Numbered from the stretch's first letter, positions 1 through 7,257 are shown. The stretch: 64,000 nucleotides of DNA from DASSQJ01 sp963773655 (GCA_963773655.1 CAVZBX010000005.1:496001-560000), one strand, 5' to 3'. Numbers and translations: made by a program. Notes: a model not told the origin generated them from the letters alone.

Positions 1-540
1 CTCCGCGCACCGGGCAGGGCCCGGATGCTGCACGCCGACCCGCACCCGGGCAACTTCCGGATCACCGACGACGGCCGGCTCGGGGTCCTCGACTTCGGCG
101 CGGTCAACCGCCTCCCCGACGGGCTGCCCCCGGCCATGGGGCGCCTGCTCACCGCGGCCCTCGCCGGCGACGCCGACGAGGTCGAGCGTGGGCTGCGCGC
201 GGAGGGCTTCATCCGACGCGGCGTCGAGGTCGACCCGCAGGCCCTGCTCGACTACCTGGCACCGCTCGTCGCACCGATCCTCCACGAGCAGTTCACCTTC
301 ACCCGCGAGTGGCTGCGCTCCGCCGCGAACCAGGTCAACGACCCGCGCCGGCCCCAGTTCCTCGTCGGGTTCAAGCTCAACCTCCCCCCGGAGTACCTGC
401 TCATCCACCGGGTCTGGCTCGGTGGGCTCGGCGTGCTGAGCCAGGTCGGCGGCACCGTGCCCCTGCGCGAGATGATCGCCGCCTACCTGCCGGGCGTCGA
501 CGAGTCCCGCTTCCCCCCCGACCCCGCGCTCGTCGACTGA
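1..540 (+). CDS. ABC1/AarF (UbiB-like) kinase, C-terminal part, cut by the window edge
   Basis: The frame is open from the first base, so the N-terminus lies outside the window. The visible part starts just before the catalytic-loop motif HADPHPGN (bases 31-54) and continues to the metal-binding DFG (bases 91-99). Both are hallmarks of the atypical ABC1/ADCK/UbiB protein-kinase-like family. About 145 helical residues follow. The gene ends at a TGA and faces the whiB7-side genes tail to tail. An AarF-type gene beside whiB7 matches the mycobacterial Rv3197 position. The substrate is unknown; family members support quinone or lipid metabolism. The family call is firm, the role is not. Confidence 0.88.
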   Translation, partial: LRAPGRARMLHADPHPGNFRITDDGRLGVLDFGAVNRLPDGLPPAMGRLLTAALAGDADEVERGLRAEGFIRRGVEVDPQALLDYLAPLVAPILHEQFTFTREWLRSAANQVNDPRRPQFLVGFKLNLPPEYLLIHRVWLGGLGVLSQVGGTVPLREMIAAYLPGVDESRFPPDPALVD

Positions 541-558
541 CGGCCCCGACGGGGGCGC

Positions 559-765
559 TCACCACCACGACGAGTCGAGCTTGCCCTCGATGCTGCGCAG
601 GTGCCTGCGGCTGCACGCGTCACACGTCCAGACCTCCCGGCCGTGCTCCGTGCCGCGGGTCCACGTGAGCCGGGCCCGGGCCGCGGCGTCGTCATCCGCC
701 GGCACCGCCCCGCACGTGCCGCACACCGGGGAGCCGGCGTCGGGGGCGGTGGCCTCGCCGGTCAC
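559..765 (-). CDS. Small zinc-ribbon-like protein, 68 aa
   Basis: The GTG start lies two bases after the TGA of the upstream glycosylase gene, so the pair is probably co-transcribed and translationally coupled. The protein has two CxxC pairs (CGTC near residue 15 and CDAC near residue 47) separated by an acidic, Ala-rich stretch. This is the layout of a treble-clef or zinc-ribbon fold binding one metal. It ends in a basic and tryptophan-rich tail. I do not recognise a named family. It resembles small actinobacterial zinc-ribbon proteins of unknown role, and its position suggests a link to DNA repair, which is inference only. Confidence 0.7.
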   Translation of the reverse strand: MTGEATAPDAGSPVCGTCGAVPADDDAAARARLTWTRGTEHGREVWTCDACSRRHLRSIEGKLDSSWW

Positions 766-767
766 GG

Positions 768-1343
768 TCAGCCCTTCGTGGCGGCCCTCGCCGCCTCCTT
801 GGCCCGCTTCTTGTGGTCGCGGACCTTCTGGAGGGACTCCGCGTCCGTGACGTCGGCGACCGAGCGGTAGCCCGGCTCGGCGTACGGGCCGCAGGCGGCC
901 TCCCAGCCGTCCGGGCGCACCCCGAGCTGCTTGGCGAGCAGGGCGGCGAAGATGCGTGCCTTCTGCTCGCCGAACCCCGGTAGCGCCTTGAGCCTGGCCA
1001 CCAGCTCCCGGCCGGTGGTCGCCGTGGTCCACAGCGACGCGGCGTCCCCGCCGTACTCGTCGCGGACGACGGCGGCGAGGGCCTGGATCCGGCCGGCCAT
1101 CGACCGCCCGTAGCGGTGGACCGCCGGAGGGGTCGCGCAGAGGTCGGCGAAGGCCTCCGGCTCGGCGGCGGCCACCGCGGCCGGGTCGAGGGTGCCGAAG
1201 CGCTCGAGAACCTTGGCGGGGCCGGCGAAGGCCCGCTCCATCGGGAACTGCTGGTCGAGCAGCATCCCGACGAGGAGGGCGAACGGGTCCTCGGACAGGA
1301 CGCGGTCGGCGGCAGGGTCCTGGGCGATGGTCAGCGCGGCCAT
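768..1343 (-). CDS. HhH-GPD-type DNA glycosylase-like protein
   Basis: The 191-residue protein has a helix-hairpin-helix core with LPGFGEQKA at residues 121-129, matching the HhH-GPD base-excision glycosylase superfamily. It is shorter than Nth or MutY and lacks an iron-sulfur Cys cluster, as in the uncharacterised actinobacterial HhH-GPD subfamily. The expected catalytic Asp of the GPD loop is not obvious to me, so enzymatic activity is not certain. The basic C-terminus is rich in Lys, Arg and Ala. The start ATG is preceded by TACGCT at a six-base distance, suggesting its own leaderless promoter. It precedes the zinc-ribbon gene. Confidence 0.85.
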   Translation of the reverse strand: MAALTIAQDPAADRVLSEDPFALLVGMLLDQQFPMERAFAGPAKVLERFGTLDPAAVAAAEPEAFADLCATPPAVHRYGRSMAGRIQALAAVVRDEYGGDAASLWTTATTGRELVARLKALPGFGEQKARIFAALLAKQLGVRPDGWEAACGPYAEPGYRSVADVTDAESLQKVRDHKKRAKEAARAATKG

Positions 1344-1349
1344 GGCCTC

Positions 1350-1355
1350 AGCGTA
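1350..1355 (-). promoter_or_regulatory. Predicted -10 box, leaderless promoter of the HhH-GPD gene
   Basis: TACGCT on the minus strand lies six bases before the ATG. This matches the actinobacterial TAnnnT -10 and would place the transcript start at the start codon. Confidence 0.5.
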
Positions 1356-1422
1356 GCCAGCACGCTGTGGGCCACGGCGCGCCAGAAGTCCCGTTCGCGC
1401 ACTGGTGGCAGGTCGGGGAACG

Positions 1423-1455
1423 GCACCGCCCCCGGCAGGGTGCCGGGGGCGGTGC
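1423..1455 (-). terminator. Strong hairpin, probable terminator after the whiB7 unit
   Basis: The arms 1423-1437 and 1441-1455 are perfectly complementary over 15 bases with a three-base loop, and the stem is almost pure GC. No T-tract follows, as is common in actinobacterial terminators. It lies between the 43-aa gene and the separately promoted HhH-GPD gene. A 49-codon ORF (1331-1480) reads through the hairpin, and I judge that ORF unlikely. Confidence 0.6.
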
Positions 1456-1490
1456 TCTCCGGGTGGGCACGGACCGTCATCGGGGCGTCC

Positions 1491-1622
1491 TCAGCGGACG
1501 GCCGCGTGGACGATGGCCCGCATCTGCTCGCGCTCCGCCTCGACGCGCTGGGCGCGCGCTCGCTCGTGGACGCGCCGCTGGTGCGCGTCACGGCGGATCT
1601 GCTGCATCCGTCGGTAGTACAT
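1491..1622 (-). CDS. Small basic protein, 43 aa, downstream of whiB7
   Basis: This short ORF starts with ATG at 1622, five bases after a good Shine-Dalgarno sequence (AGGAGAG). It lies 43 bases downstream of whiB7 on the same strand. The product begins MYYRRMQQIRRD and is almost entirely Arg, Gln, Glu, His and Ala, predicting one continuous charged amphipathic helix with no Cys or membrane segment. I know no family for it. The strong ribosome-binding site and a following terminator hairpin support translation as a whiB7 companion. Alternatively it is only part of the whiB7 3' region. Confidence 0.5.
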   Translation of the reverse strand: MYYRRMQQIRRDAHQRRVHERARAQRVEAEREQMRAIVHAAVR

Positions 1623-1665
1623 GTCTCTCTCCTGACAGGTCGTTCACGAATCTGGTGGGTGTGCC

Positions 1666-1953
1666 TCAGGCGGCGACCTCGGTCTTGCGCGGCCGGCCAC
1701 GGGGGCGCTTGCGGGCGACGATGACGCCCTGGACGAAGAGCTCTCCTCCCCAGACGCCCCACGGCTCACGCCGGTCGAGGGCACCCGAGAGGCACTCATG
1801 ACGTGCCGGGCAGGTCCGGCAGAGCGCCTTGGCGAACTCGACACCGTCGGGGGTGTCGGCGAACCACAGCTCGGCGTCGTTCTCGCGGCAGGGAATCCCC
1901 TCGCCCGCCACGACGGACGACTCGCTCAGGTCCAGGAGCTCGGTCAGCTGCAT
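1666..1953 (-). CDS. whiB7: WhiB-family regulator, WhiB7 (WblC) type
   Basis: The 95-residue protein has the four [4Fe-4S] cysteines C22, C45, C48 and C54, the WhiB turn GVWGG at 66-70, and a C-terminal AT-hook (RGRPRK, 85-90). The AT-hook distinguishes WhiB7/WblC from most paralogues. WhiB7 binds the housekeeping sigma factor and activates intrinsic antibiotic-resistance genes. The chosen ATG has a perfect Shine-Dalgarno sequence (AAGGAGGTGA, 1961-1970). An in-frame ATG at 2073 with a weaker site would add 40 basic residues. The gene lies downstream of uvrD2, as in mycobacteria, and its leader (1954 to about 2496) contains an upstream ORF and attenuator hairpins. Regulation by translation-linked attenuation is therefore likely. 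Confidence 0.93.
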   Translation of the reverse strand: MQLTELLDLSESSVVAGEGIPCRENDAELWFADTPDGVEFAKALCRTCPARHECLSGALDRREPWGVWGGELFVQGVIVARKRPRGRPRKTEVAA

Positions 1954-2138
1954 CGGGTGGTCACCTCCTTGGTCGGCGCGCCGGGTGTGGCGCTGGATCT
2001 GCTCGGCACGCCGGGTCTGGTGCCGAGGACTCGGGGGGCGGCCGGCTGCCGGCCGCTCGGTGGTGGTGCTCATGTCGCGTCCTCGCGTGTGGTGGTCTGG
2101 CTCGGGCTGGTTCGGTAGTCGTCCGGGACAACGAGAAA

Positions 2139-2168
2139 GGCCGCGGATCCCGGTCGGGATCCGCGGCC
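2139..2168 (-). terminator. Intrinsic terminator in the whiB7 leader (attenuator)
   Basis: A perfect 13-bp stem (2139-2151 with 2156-2168) closes a four-base loop. On the minus-strand transcript it is followed by UUUCUCGUU, the best U-tract in the window. It lies 185 bases upstream of the whiB7 ATG and 22 bases after the upstream ORF stop. That is the place expected for premature termination of whiB7 mRNA when the antibiotic response is off. Confidence 0.75.
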
Positions 2169-2213
2169 TCGAGGTGCTGCCTGTCAGGTGCTAGACAGGT
2201 GGGGCCTCGAGGC
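2166..2213 (-). promoter_or_regulatory. Second leader hairpin enclosing the upstream-ORF stop codon
   Basis: Bases 2205-2213 pair with 2166-2174 (9 bp) and 2194-2199 pair with 2180-2185 (6 bp), with a five-by-five internal loop. The stop codon of the leader ORF (2191-2193) sits in the apical loop. The stem shares bases 2166-2168 with the terminator. A ribosome at the leader-ORF stop would melt this stem, so it is a candidate switch element. Confidence 0.6.
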
Positions 2214-2433
2214 TGGGGTACACGTATCCCGTGATCGGAGCGGTGGCGACGCCGGAGAAGCGACCGTCGGTGACGACGAGGTCACCGGTGGCGATGCCGG
2301 CGGCGGGCACACTGCGCCCCTGGACCGTCCGGAGATCGACCGCGTGAGCAGTGTTGGAACCCATCCACGGACGGGTGCAGAACTCGCGTGCAGCGGTCAT
2401 CGCCATCGCCTTCTCCATCGTCGTCGTGCTCAT
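2191..2433 (-). CDS. Leader ORF upstream of whiB7, 80 aa
   Basis: The ATG at 2433 is preceded by a strong GAGGAGG site nine bases upstream. The predicted product starts MSTTTMEKAMAM and ends YPSLEAPPV, with no recognised domain. The last codons lie in the 5' arm of a hairpin next to the whiB7 attenuator. In other actinobacteria whiB7 is controlled by an upstream ORF whose translation status governs termination, and this ORF occupies that position. It is longer than the short mycobacterial leader peptide, so it may also be a real small protein. Its function is inferred from position. Confidence 0.6.
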   Translation of the reverse strand: MSTTTMEKAMAMTAAREFCTRPWMGSNTAHAVDLRTVQGRSVPAAGIATGDLVVTDGRFSGVATAPITGYVYPSLEAPPV

Positions 2434-2502
2434 CAGGGCCAACCTCCTCACTGGTCTCGGTCTCGGTGCGTGCCCGGGCGGACACGCGAGGTACGTCCAA
2501 AG

Positions 2503-2532
2503 ATGTTAGGGCCGGCGCCGACGGGGCGGCAA
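2503..2532 (-). promoter_or_regulatory. Predicted whiB7 leader promoter
   Basis: The minus strand carries TTGCCG (2527-2532), an 18-base spacer and TAACAT (2503-2508). The predicted start near 2496 would give a leader of about 540 bases. The bases upstream of the -35 (AATAAGA) are relatively A/T-rich, as WhiB7-activated promoters require, but this is a weak match. Confidence 0.5.
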
Positions 2533-2597
2533 CGTCTTATTGCCCGGTGGGCGCCGCTTCGCTCCACTTCGAGAGCGAAAACCCATGTGTGGCAAGC

Positions 2598-4718
2598 CTA
2601 TTCGGCAGCAGAAAATTCTCGGAGAATTGCCAGCACCGGCTCGCCGAAGCGCCCGAGCTTGGCCGGGCCGACGCCGGGGATGCGTGAGAGCTCACCGAGG
2701 TCGGCGGGAGTCCGCTCGGCGATGGCGGTGAGGGTGGCGTCGGTGAACACGACGAACGCGGGCACGTCGGCCTCCCGCGCGGTCTCGAGCCGCCACGCCC
2801 GGAGCGCGTCGAACAGCTCCTCGTCCATGGTGGGGGGGCAGGTGGTGCAGCGCCCGATGGTGCGCTCCTTGGCGGTGGCCAGTGGCCCGCCGCAGACGCG
2901 GCACGTCGACCGGGGGGCGGCGCGGGTGCCGTCGGCGGCGCGGGGGCGCCGCGGCCGCTTGGGCCGGCTGCGCACCTCCTCGCCGAGCACCGAGGCCGTT
3001 CCGTCGAGGAACCGTGACGGCCGCCGCGTTCCCCGCGCTCCGGGGGTGCGGGCCCGGGAGTAGCTGATGACGAGGCGTTCGCGGGCGCGGGTGATTCCGA
3101 CGTACAGCAGCCGGCGCTCCTCCTCGATCTGCTCGGGCGTCTCGGCCATCGTGATCGGCAGCAGCCCGTCGGAGCACCCGGCCAGCACCACCGTGTCCCA
3201 CTCGAGGCCCTTCGCCGCGTGCAACGAGGCGAGGGTGACGCCCTGGACCGTGGGGGCGTGCTGCGCGGCCATCCGCTCGTCGAGCTCACGGACCAGGAGG
3301 GGCAGCCGTGCCTCCGGGTCACCCGCGTGGAGGTCGTCGGCGAGCCCGGCAAGCGCCGCGAGGGACTCCCACCGCTCTCGGGCCGCGCCCCCGCTCGTCG
3401 GCGCCTCGCGGGTCCACCCGGCGCCGAGGAGCACGTCGCGGACCAGGTCCGGTAGGGGCACCGAGCCGTCGTCGGAGCGGGCAGCGCCCCGGAGGAGGAC
3501 CACGGCGTCGCGGACCTCCTTGCGGGAGAAGAACCGCTCACCGCCGCGGACGAGGTAGGGAATGCCGACCTCGGTGAGGGCCGACTCGTAGGACTCGCTC
3601 TGGCCGTTGGTACGGAACAGCACGGCCACCTCGGAGACGGGGTGCCCCCCGTCGACGAGGGCCCTGACGCGCTGGGCGACGAGCCGGGCCTCCTCCGGGT
3701 CGTCGGCGGCGGCGACGAGCTCGGGGACCGGGCCGTCGCCACGCTGGGCCCGCAGCTCGACGCCGCCGGACCGGCGGCCGCCCCCCGGTGACCGCATCAC
3801 GAGGTTGGCGAGCTGGACGACCTGGGGGGTGGACCGGTAGTTGCGGACGAGCTCGACGACCCGGGCACCGGGGTGCCGGGTGCGGAAGCCCAGCAGGTGC
3901 GCGGGCGAGGCACCGGTGAAGGAGTAGATCGTCTGTGCCGGGTCGCCGACGACGCAGAGGTCGTCGCGGTCGCCGAGCCACAGCTCGAGCAGGGTCTGCT
4001 GGAGACGGTTGACGTCCTGGTACTCGTCGACGACGAAGTGCCGGTACTGCCCGCGCACGGCGCGGGCGACCTCCGGGTGCTCGCCGAGGATTCCGGCGGC
4101 GAGCAGCAGCACGTCCTCGAAGTCGATGACCCCACGGTCGGACTTGACCTGTTCGTACTCGGCGACGAGCCGGGCCATGGCGGTGGTGTCGAGCCCAGCG
4201 GGCGGCTCGCGGCCCTTCGCGGCCGCCGCCGCCGCGTAGGTCTCGGCCGTGAGCAGGGAGACCTTCGACCACTCGATCTCGGCGGCGAGGTCGCGGACCG
4301 CCGGGGAGTCGAGCCGCAGCCGGAGCCGGCCACCGGCCTCGGCCACGGCGCCCGCCTTGTACGGCATCACCTCGGGGGCGGCGCCGCCCACCGCCTGCGG
4401 CCAGAAGTAGTGCAGCTGCCGGAGGGCGGCGGCGTGGAAGGTGCGGGCCTGCACCCCGCCGACGCCGAGCGCGCGCAACCGCGTGCGCATCTCGCCGGCG
4501 GCACGGGCGGTGAAGGTGACGGCGAGGACCCGCTGCGGCTGGTAGGCCCCCGACAGCACGCCGTAGGCGATCCGGTGGGTGATCGCCCGGGTCTTTCCGG
4601 TGCCGGCCCCGGCGAGCACGCACATCGGTCCGAGCGGGTGGGACGCGACCTCGCGCTGCTCGGGGTCGAGGGCGTCGAGGACGGCGTCGGCTCCGGGGTG
4701 GACGGGCAGGGTCGTCAT
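2598..4718 (-). CDS. uvrD2: ATP-dependent DNA helicase UvrD2 (superfamily I with HRDC domain)
   Basis: The 706-residue protein carries helicase motif I (GAGTGKT, 37-43), motif II (DEYQDV, 231-236), QTIYSFTGA (III), HAAKGLEWD (V) and VGITRARERL (VI). It ends with a four-cysteine zinc-like module (C606, C609, C624, C627) joined to an HRDC domain (about 632-706). This UvrD-Cys4-HRDC layout is diagnostic of mycobacterial UvrD2, a 3'-5' unwinding enzyme, and the length is close to it. The ATG at 4718 is chosen because TAGGAT lies seven bases upstream (leaderless). It is divergent from mycoredoxin and upstream of the whiB7 leader, an arrangement shared with mycobacteria. Confidence 0.94.
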   Translation of the reverse strand: MTTLPVHPGADAVLDALDPEQREVASHPLGPMCVLAGAGTGKTRAITHRIAYGVLSGAYQPQRVLAVTFTARAAGEMRTRLRALGVGGVQARTFHAAALRQLHYFWPQAVGGAAPEVMPYKAGAVAEAGGRLRLRLDSPAVRDLAAEIEWSKVSLLTAETYAAAAAAKGREPPAGLDTTAMARLVAEYEQVKSDRGVIDFEDVLLLAAGILGEHPEVARAVRGQYRHFVVDEYQDVNRLQQTLLELWLGDRDDLCVVGDPAQTIYSFTGASPAHLLGFRTRHPGARVVELVRNYRSTPQVVQLANLVMRSPGGGRRSGGVELRAQRGDGPVPELVAAADDPEEARLVAQRVRALVDGGHPVSEVAVLFRTNGQSESYESALTEVGIPYLVRGGERFFSRKEVRDAVVLLRGAARSDDGSVPLPDLVRDVLLGAGWTREAPTSGGAARERWESLAALAGLADDLHAGDPEARLPLLVRELDERMAAQHAPTVQGVTLASLHAAKGLEWDTVVLAGCSDGLLPITMAETPEQIEEERRLLYVGITRARERLVISYSRARTPGARGTRRPSRFLDGTASVLGEEVRSRPKRPRRPRAADGTRAAPRSTCRVCGGPLATAKERTIGRCTTCPPTMDEELFDALRAWRLETAREADVPAFVVFTDATLTAIAERTPADLGELSRIPGVGPAKLGRFGEPVLAILREFSAAE

Positions 4719-4725
4719 CGGCTCG

Positions 4726-4731
4726 ATCCTA
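4726..4731 (-). promoter_or_regulatory. Predicted -10 box of uvrD2 (leaderless)
   Basis: TAGGAT on the minus strand lies seven bases before the uvrD2 ATG. Confidence 0.55.
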
Positions 4732-4858
4732 GGCGGGAGGACCGACGGGGCGGGCCGGGCCCTCGAGCGCACCGGGCCCACCCGCTGACCGGTCTCGGGA
4801 AGGATCCGGGTCGGCCGGACGTTCCCCCCGTGCCCCTCTCGCCATCCCAGGAGACCCT

Positions 4859-5116
4859 GTGACACCGCCCCTGCCCGCCCCGGGCACCGTGACGATGTTC
4901 TCGACGACGTGGTGCGGCTACTGCCGCCGCCTGAAGTCCCAGATGCAGCGCGAGGGGATCGAGTTCACCGAGCTCGACATCGAGCTGGAGCCCGAGCGGG
5001 CCCAGTTCGTCATGTCGGTCAACGGTGGTAACCAGACCGTGCCCACCCTGCTGTTCGCCGACGGCTCGGCCGTCACGAACCCCTCCATCCACGAGGTGCG
5101 TACCCGCCTGTCCTGA
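4859..5116 (+). CDS. mrx1: Mycoredoxin 1, glutaredoxin-like, mycothiol-dependent
   Basis: The 85-residue thioredoxin-fold protein has the redox motif CGYC at residues 19-22 and the cis-proline motif TVPT near residue 60. Mycoredoxin reduces mycothiolated protein cysteines in actinobacteria, and its usual CxxC fits. The GTG start has AGGAG six bases upstream. The gene is divergent from uvrD2 and tail-to-tail with nudC, the same arrangement as Rv3198A in M. tuberculosis. That synteny distinguishes it from generic glutaredoxins. Confidence 0.92.
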   Translation: MTPPLPAPGTVTMFSTTWCGYCRRLKSQMQREGIEFTELDIELEPERAQFVMSVNGGNQTVPTLLFADGSAVTNPSIHEVRTRLS

Positions 5117-5137
5117 GCGGTCCGGCGGGTGCCCGGG

Positions 5138-6079
5138 TCAGCGCAGGCCGAAGGTCTCCGGGGCCTCGATCTCCCCGCCGAACCAGTGCTCGAGGAGGCG
5201 CCGCGCGATCGAGACCCGTCCCGGCAGGTGCACCGACCCGTCGGCGACCGCGGCCAGCAGCTCCTCCCGCGTGAACCACCGGGCCGCGGCGATCTCGTCG
5301 GCCTGGAGCCGCAGCTCCGTCTCGACCGCGTGGGCGCGGAAGCCCACCATGAGTGAGGACGGGAACGGCCACGGCTGGTCACCGAGGTAGGTGACGTCGT
5401 CGACGCCGATGCCGACCTCCTCGCCGACCTCCCGGGCCACCGCCGCGGCGAGCGTCTCCCCCGGTTCGACGAACCCCGCCAGGACCGACATCCCACCGGT
5501 CCGGAAGCCCCGGTTGCGGGCGAGCAGCAGGCGGTCGTCGTCGTCGACCACGGCCATGATGACGGCCACGTCGGTACGCGGGTAGTGGTCGCTGCCGTCT
5601 CGCGGACACCGGCGGAGCCACCCTGCGGAGACCGGCTCGGTGTGGGCGCCGCACCGCGGACAGTGGCCGTGGGTGCGGTGCCAGTTCGCGAGGGCGAGCG
5701 TGCCGGCGAAGAGGGCAGCCCCCAGGGGGTCGAGGCGGGCCCCCACCTGGCGCAGGGTGAGCCAGCCCGGGTCGTCGGCACCGTCCCGACCGTCGGGGGC
5801 GTCGGCGACGACGGCCACGTGTGCCGCGCCGTCGCGGTCACCGAGGTAGACGGCCAGGTGGTCGACGTCACCGTCGCGGGGCGGGGTGAGCACGACCCGC
5901 GCCGCGCCGTCGGGCCCGTCCTCGACCTCGGCGCGCTCCTCCACGAGGCGGAGCACCCGGGTGGCCGGGTCGGCGAGCAGCCGCGGCAGCAGGCCGGGGT
6001 CGGTGCGCAGGTCGCCGCGACGGTCGAGCACCGGCTCGGTCAGGGCGACACCGGTGAGAGATCGCTCGGCTCGGGCCAC
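5138..6079 (-). CDS. nudC: NAD(+) diphosphatase / RNA-decapping Nudix hydrolase NudC
   Basis: The protein has 313 residues, the same length I recall for mycobacterial NudC. It has an N-terminal dimerisation region, a zinc-ribbon segment with C140, C143 and C158, and a complete Nudix box beginning GFVEPGET at 202 with REVGEEVG at 217-224. NudC cleaves NADH/NAD and removes NAD caps from RNA. The fourth zinc ligand is not Cys: the expected CxxC reads CPRDG, so D161 or a nearby His (H165) may complete the site. The GTG start is selected because TACGCT lies seven bases upstream. It is divergent from the phosphotransferase gene. Confidence 0.92.
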   Translation of the reverse strand: MARAERSLTGVALTEPVLDRRGDLRTDPGLLPRLLADPATRVLRLVEERAEVEDGPDGAARVVLTPPRDGDVDHLAVYLGDRDGAAHVAVVADAPDGRDGADDPGWLTLRQVGARLDPLGAALFAGTLALANWHRTHGHCPRCGAHTEPVSAGWLRRCPRDGSDHYPRTDVAVIMAVVDDDDRLLLARNRGFRTGGMSVLAGFVEPGETLAAAVAREVGEEVGIGVDDVTYLGDQPWPFPSSLMVGFRAHAVETELRLQADEIAAARWFTREELLAAVADGSVHLPGRVSIARRLLEHWFGGEIEAPETFGLR

Positions 6080-6086
6080 GCCTCCC

Positions 6087-6114
6087 AGCGTAGGGCGGCC
6101 GGTCGGCCTACCGT
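6087..6114. promoter_or_regulatory. Divergent leaderless promoters of nudC and the phosphotransferase
   Basis: TACGCT (6087-6092, minus strand) serves nudC. TACCGT (6109-6114, plus strand) lies six bases before the phosphotransferase GTG. Both genes appear to be transcribed from their start codons out of a 41-base gap. Confidence 0.5.
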
Positions 6115-6120
6115 GGGCGT

Positions 6121-7257
6121 GTGGACCGCAGCCCTGCCCTCCTCGCCGCGCTGGCCAGTGCCGCCGTCCCCGGCCTGGACCCGGTGGGCGTCGAGGCGCT
6201 GCCGAGCACCCCGGACCAGTCCTTCGACGTCGGCTTCGTCCGCGACGGCGACGGCCGGCGCTGGGTCGTGCGCGCCCCGCGCAGCGAGGTGGCGGGCGCC
6301 GAGATGGACCGCACCGTCGCCCTGCTCGCCCTCCTCGGCCGCCGGCTACCGTTCTCGGTGCCGGCCCCCAAGGGGTTCGTCGCGCTCGAGGGTGGGGGGC
6401 GCGCGGCGGTCTACCCCTACCTGCCGGGGCACAGCCTCGACTACGCGGCACTCCCGCCCGGCCCCGGGCTCGCCGCCGAGCTGGGCCGGGCGGTCGCGGC
6501 GCTGCACAACACCGACCCGGCCGTGTTCGAGGAGGCCGGGCTGCCGAGCTACGACGCCGACGCCTACCGCACCCGCCGCCTCGTCGAGCTGGATCGTGCC
6601 GCCGAGACCGGGCGCGTCCCCACCGCCCTGCTGACCCGGTGGGAGGAGGCCCTCGAGGACGTCACGCTCTGGCGCTTCGCCCCCACGCCCACGCACGGTG
6701 ACCTCACCGGGGACCAGGTGCTCGCCGTCTTCACCGACGACTCCGACTCCTCATCCGGGAGGGTGCGGGGGATGACCGGCTGGGAGGACGCCAAGGTCGC
6801 CGACCCCGCCGACGACTTCGCCCCACTCGTCGCCGAGGCCCAGCCGCACGCGGTCGAGACCGTGATGGAGGCCTACGCGCACGCACGGGTCGAGCGCCCC
6901 GACGCGAACCTGCTCGTCCGGGCCCGGCTCGCCGCCGAGCTCGGCCTGCTCACCGCCCTGATGGAGGGCGTGGCCCGCAAGGACGTCGGCGCGGTGGAGG
7001 TGCTGACCACTCAGCTGCGGCGTCTCGACGACGAGGTGCACGCCGCCCGCGAGCGCGGCGACGACTACCGCACGACCTCGCTCGCGCCGGTGGCCCTGCG
7101 CGTGCGGCCCTCCCCACCGCCGGCCCTCGTCGTGGATGACGACGACGACGACGTGCTGCCCGAGGTCGAGGACGAGAGGGCCGCCACGGACGAGCAGGAC
7201 CCGGCACCGCCCGAGACCGACCTCATCGAGGACGAGCCGCGGCGAGGACTCGGCTGA
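6121..7257 (+). CDS. Aminoglycoside/macrolide phosphotransferase-family protein (APH fold)
   Basis: The 378-residue protein has the APH/choline-kinase catalytic loop as HGDLTGDQ (from residue 192), where most relatives have HGDL.xxN, and a downstream GWEDAKVADPADDF metal-binding segment. The N-lobe and the YPYLPGH hinge also match macrolide 2'-phosphotransferase-like proteins. The C-terminal tail of about 55 residues is strongly acidic, with a run of six Asp. Its position between nudC and adnB suggests a housekeeping kinase rather than acquired resistance, and base composition does not stand out. The last 35 bases overlap the 3' end of convergent adnB. The substrate is unknown. Confidence 0.82.
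   Translation: MDRSPALLAALASAAVPGLDPVGVEALPSTPDQSFDVGFVRDGDGRRWVVRAPRSEVAGAEMDRTVALLALLGRRLPFSVPAPKGFVALEGGGRAAVYPYLPGHSLDYAALPPGPGLAAELGRAVAALHNTDPAVFEEAGLPSYDADAYRTRRLVELDRAAETGRVPTALLTRWEEALEDVTLWRFAPTPTHGDLTGDQVLAVFTDDSDSSSGRVRGMTGWEDAKVADPADDFAPLVAEAQPHAVETVMEAYAHARVERPDANLLVRARLAAELGLLTALMEGVARKDVGAVEVLTTQLRRLDDEVHAARERGDDYRTTSLAPVALRVRPSPPPALVVDDDDDDVLPEVEDERAATDEQDPAPPETDLIEDEPRRGLG

Noticed and set aside
1331..1480. A 49-codon minus-strand ORF before the HhH-GPD gene.
   Set aside because: It runs through a perfect 15-bp hairpin, overlaps the next gene start by 13 bases and has a low-complexity translation. A terminator explains the sequence better.
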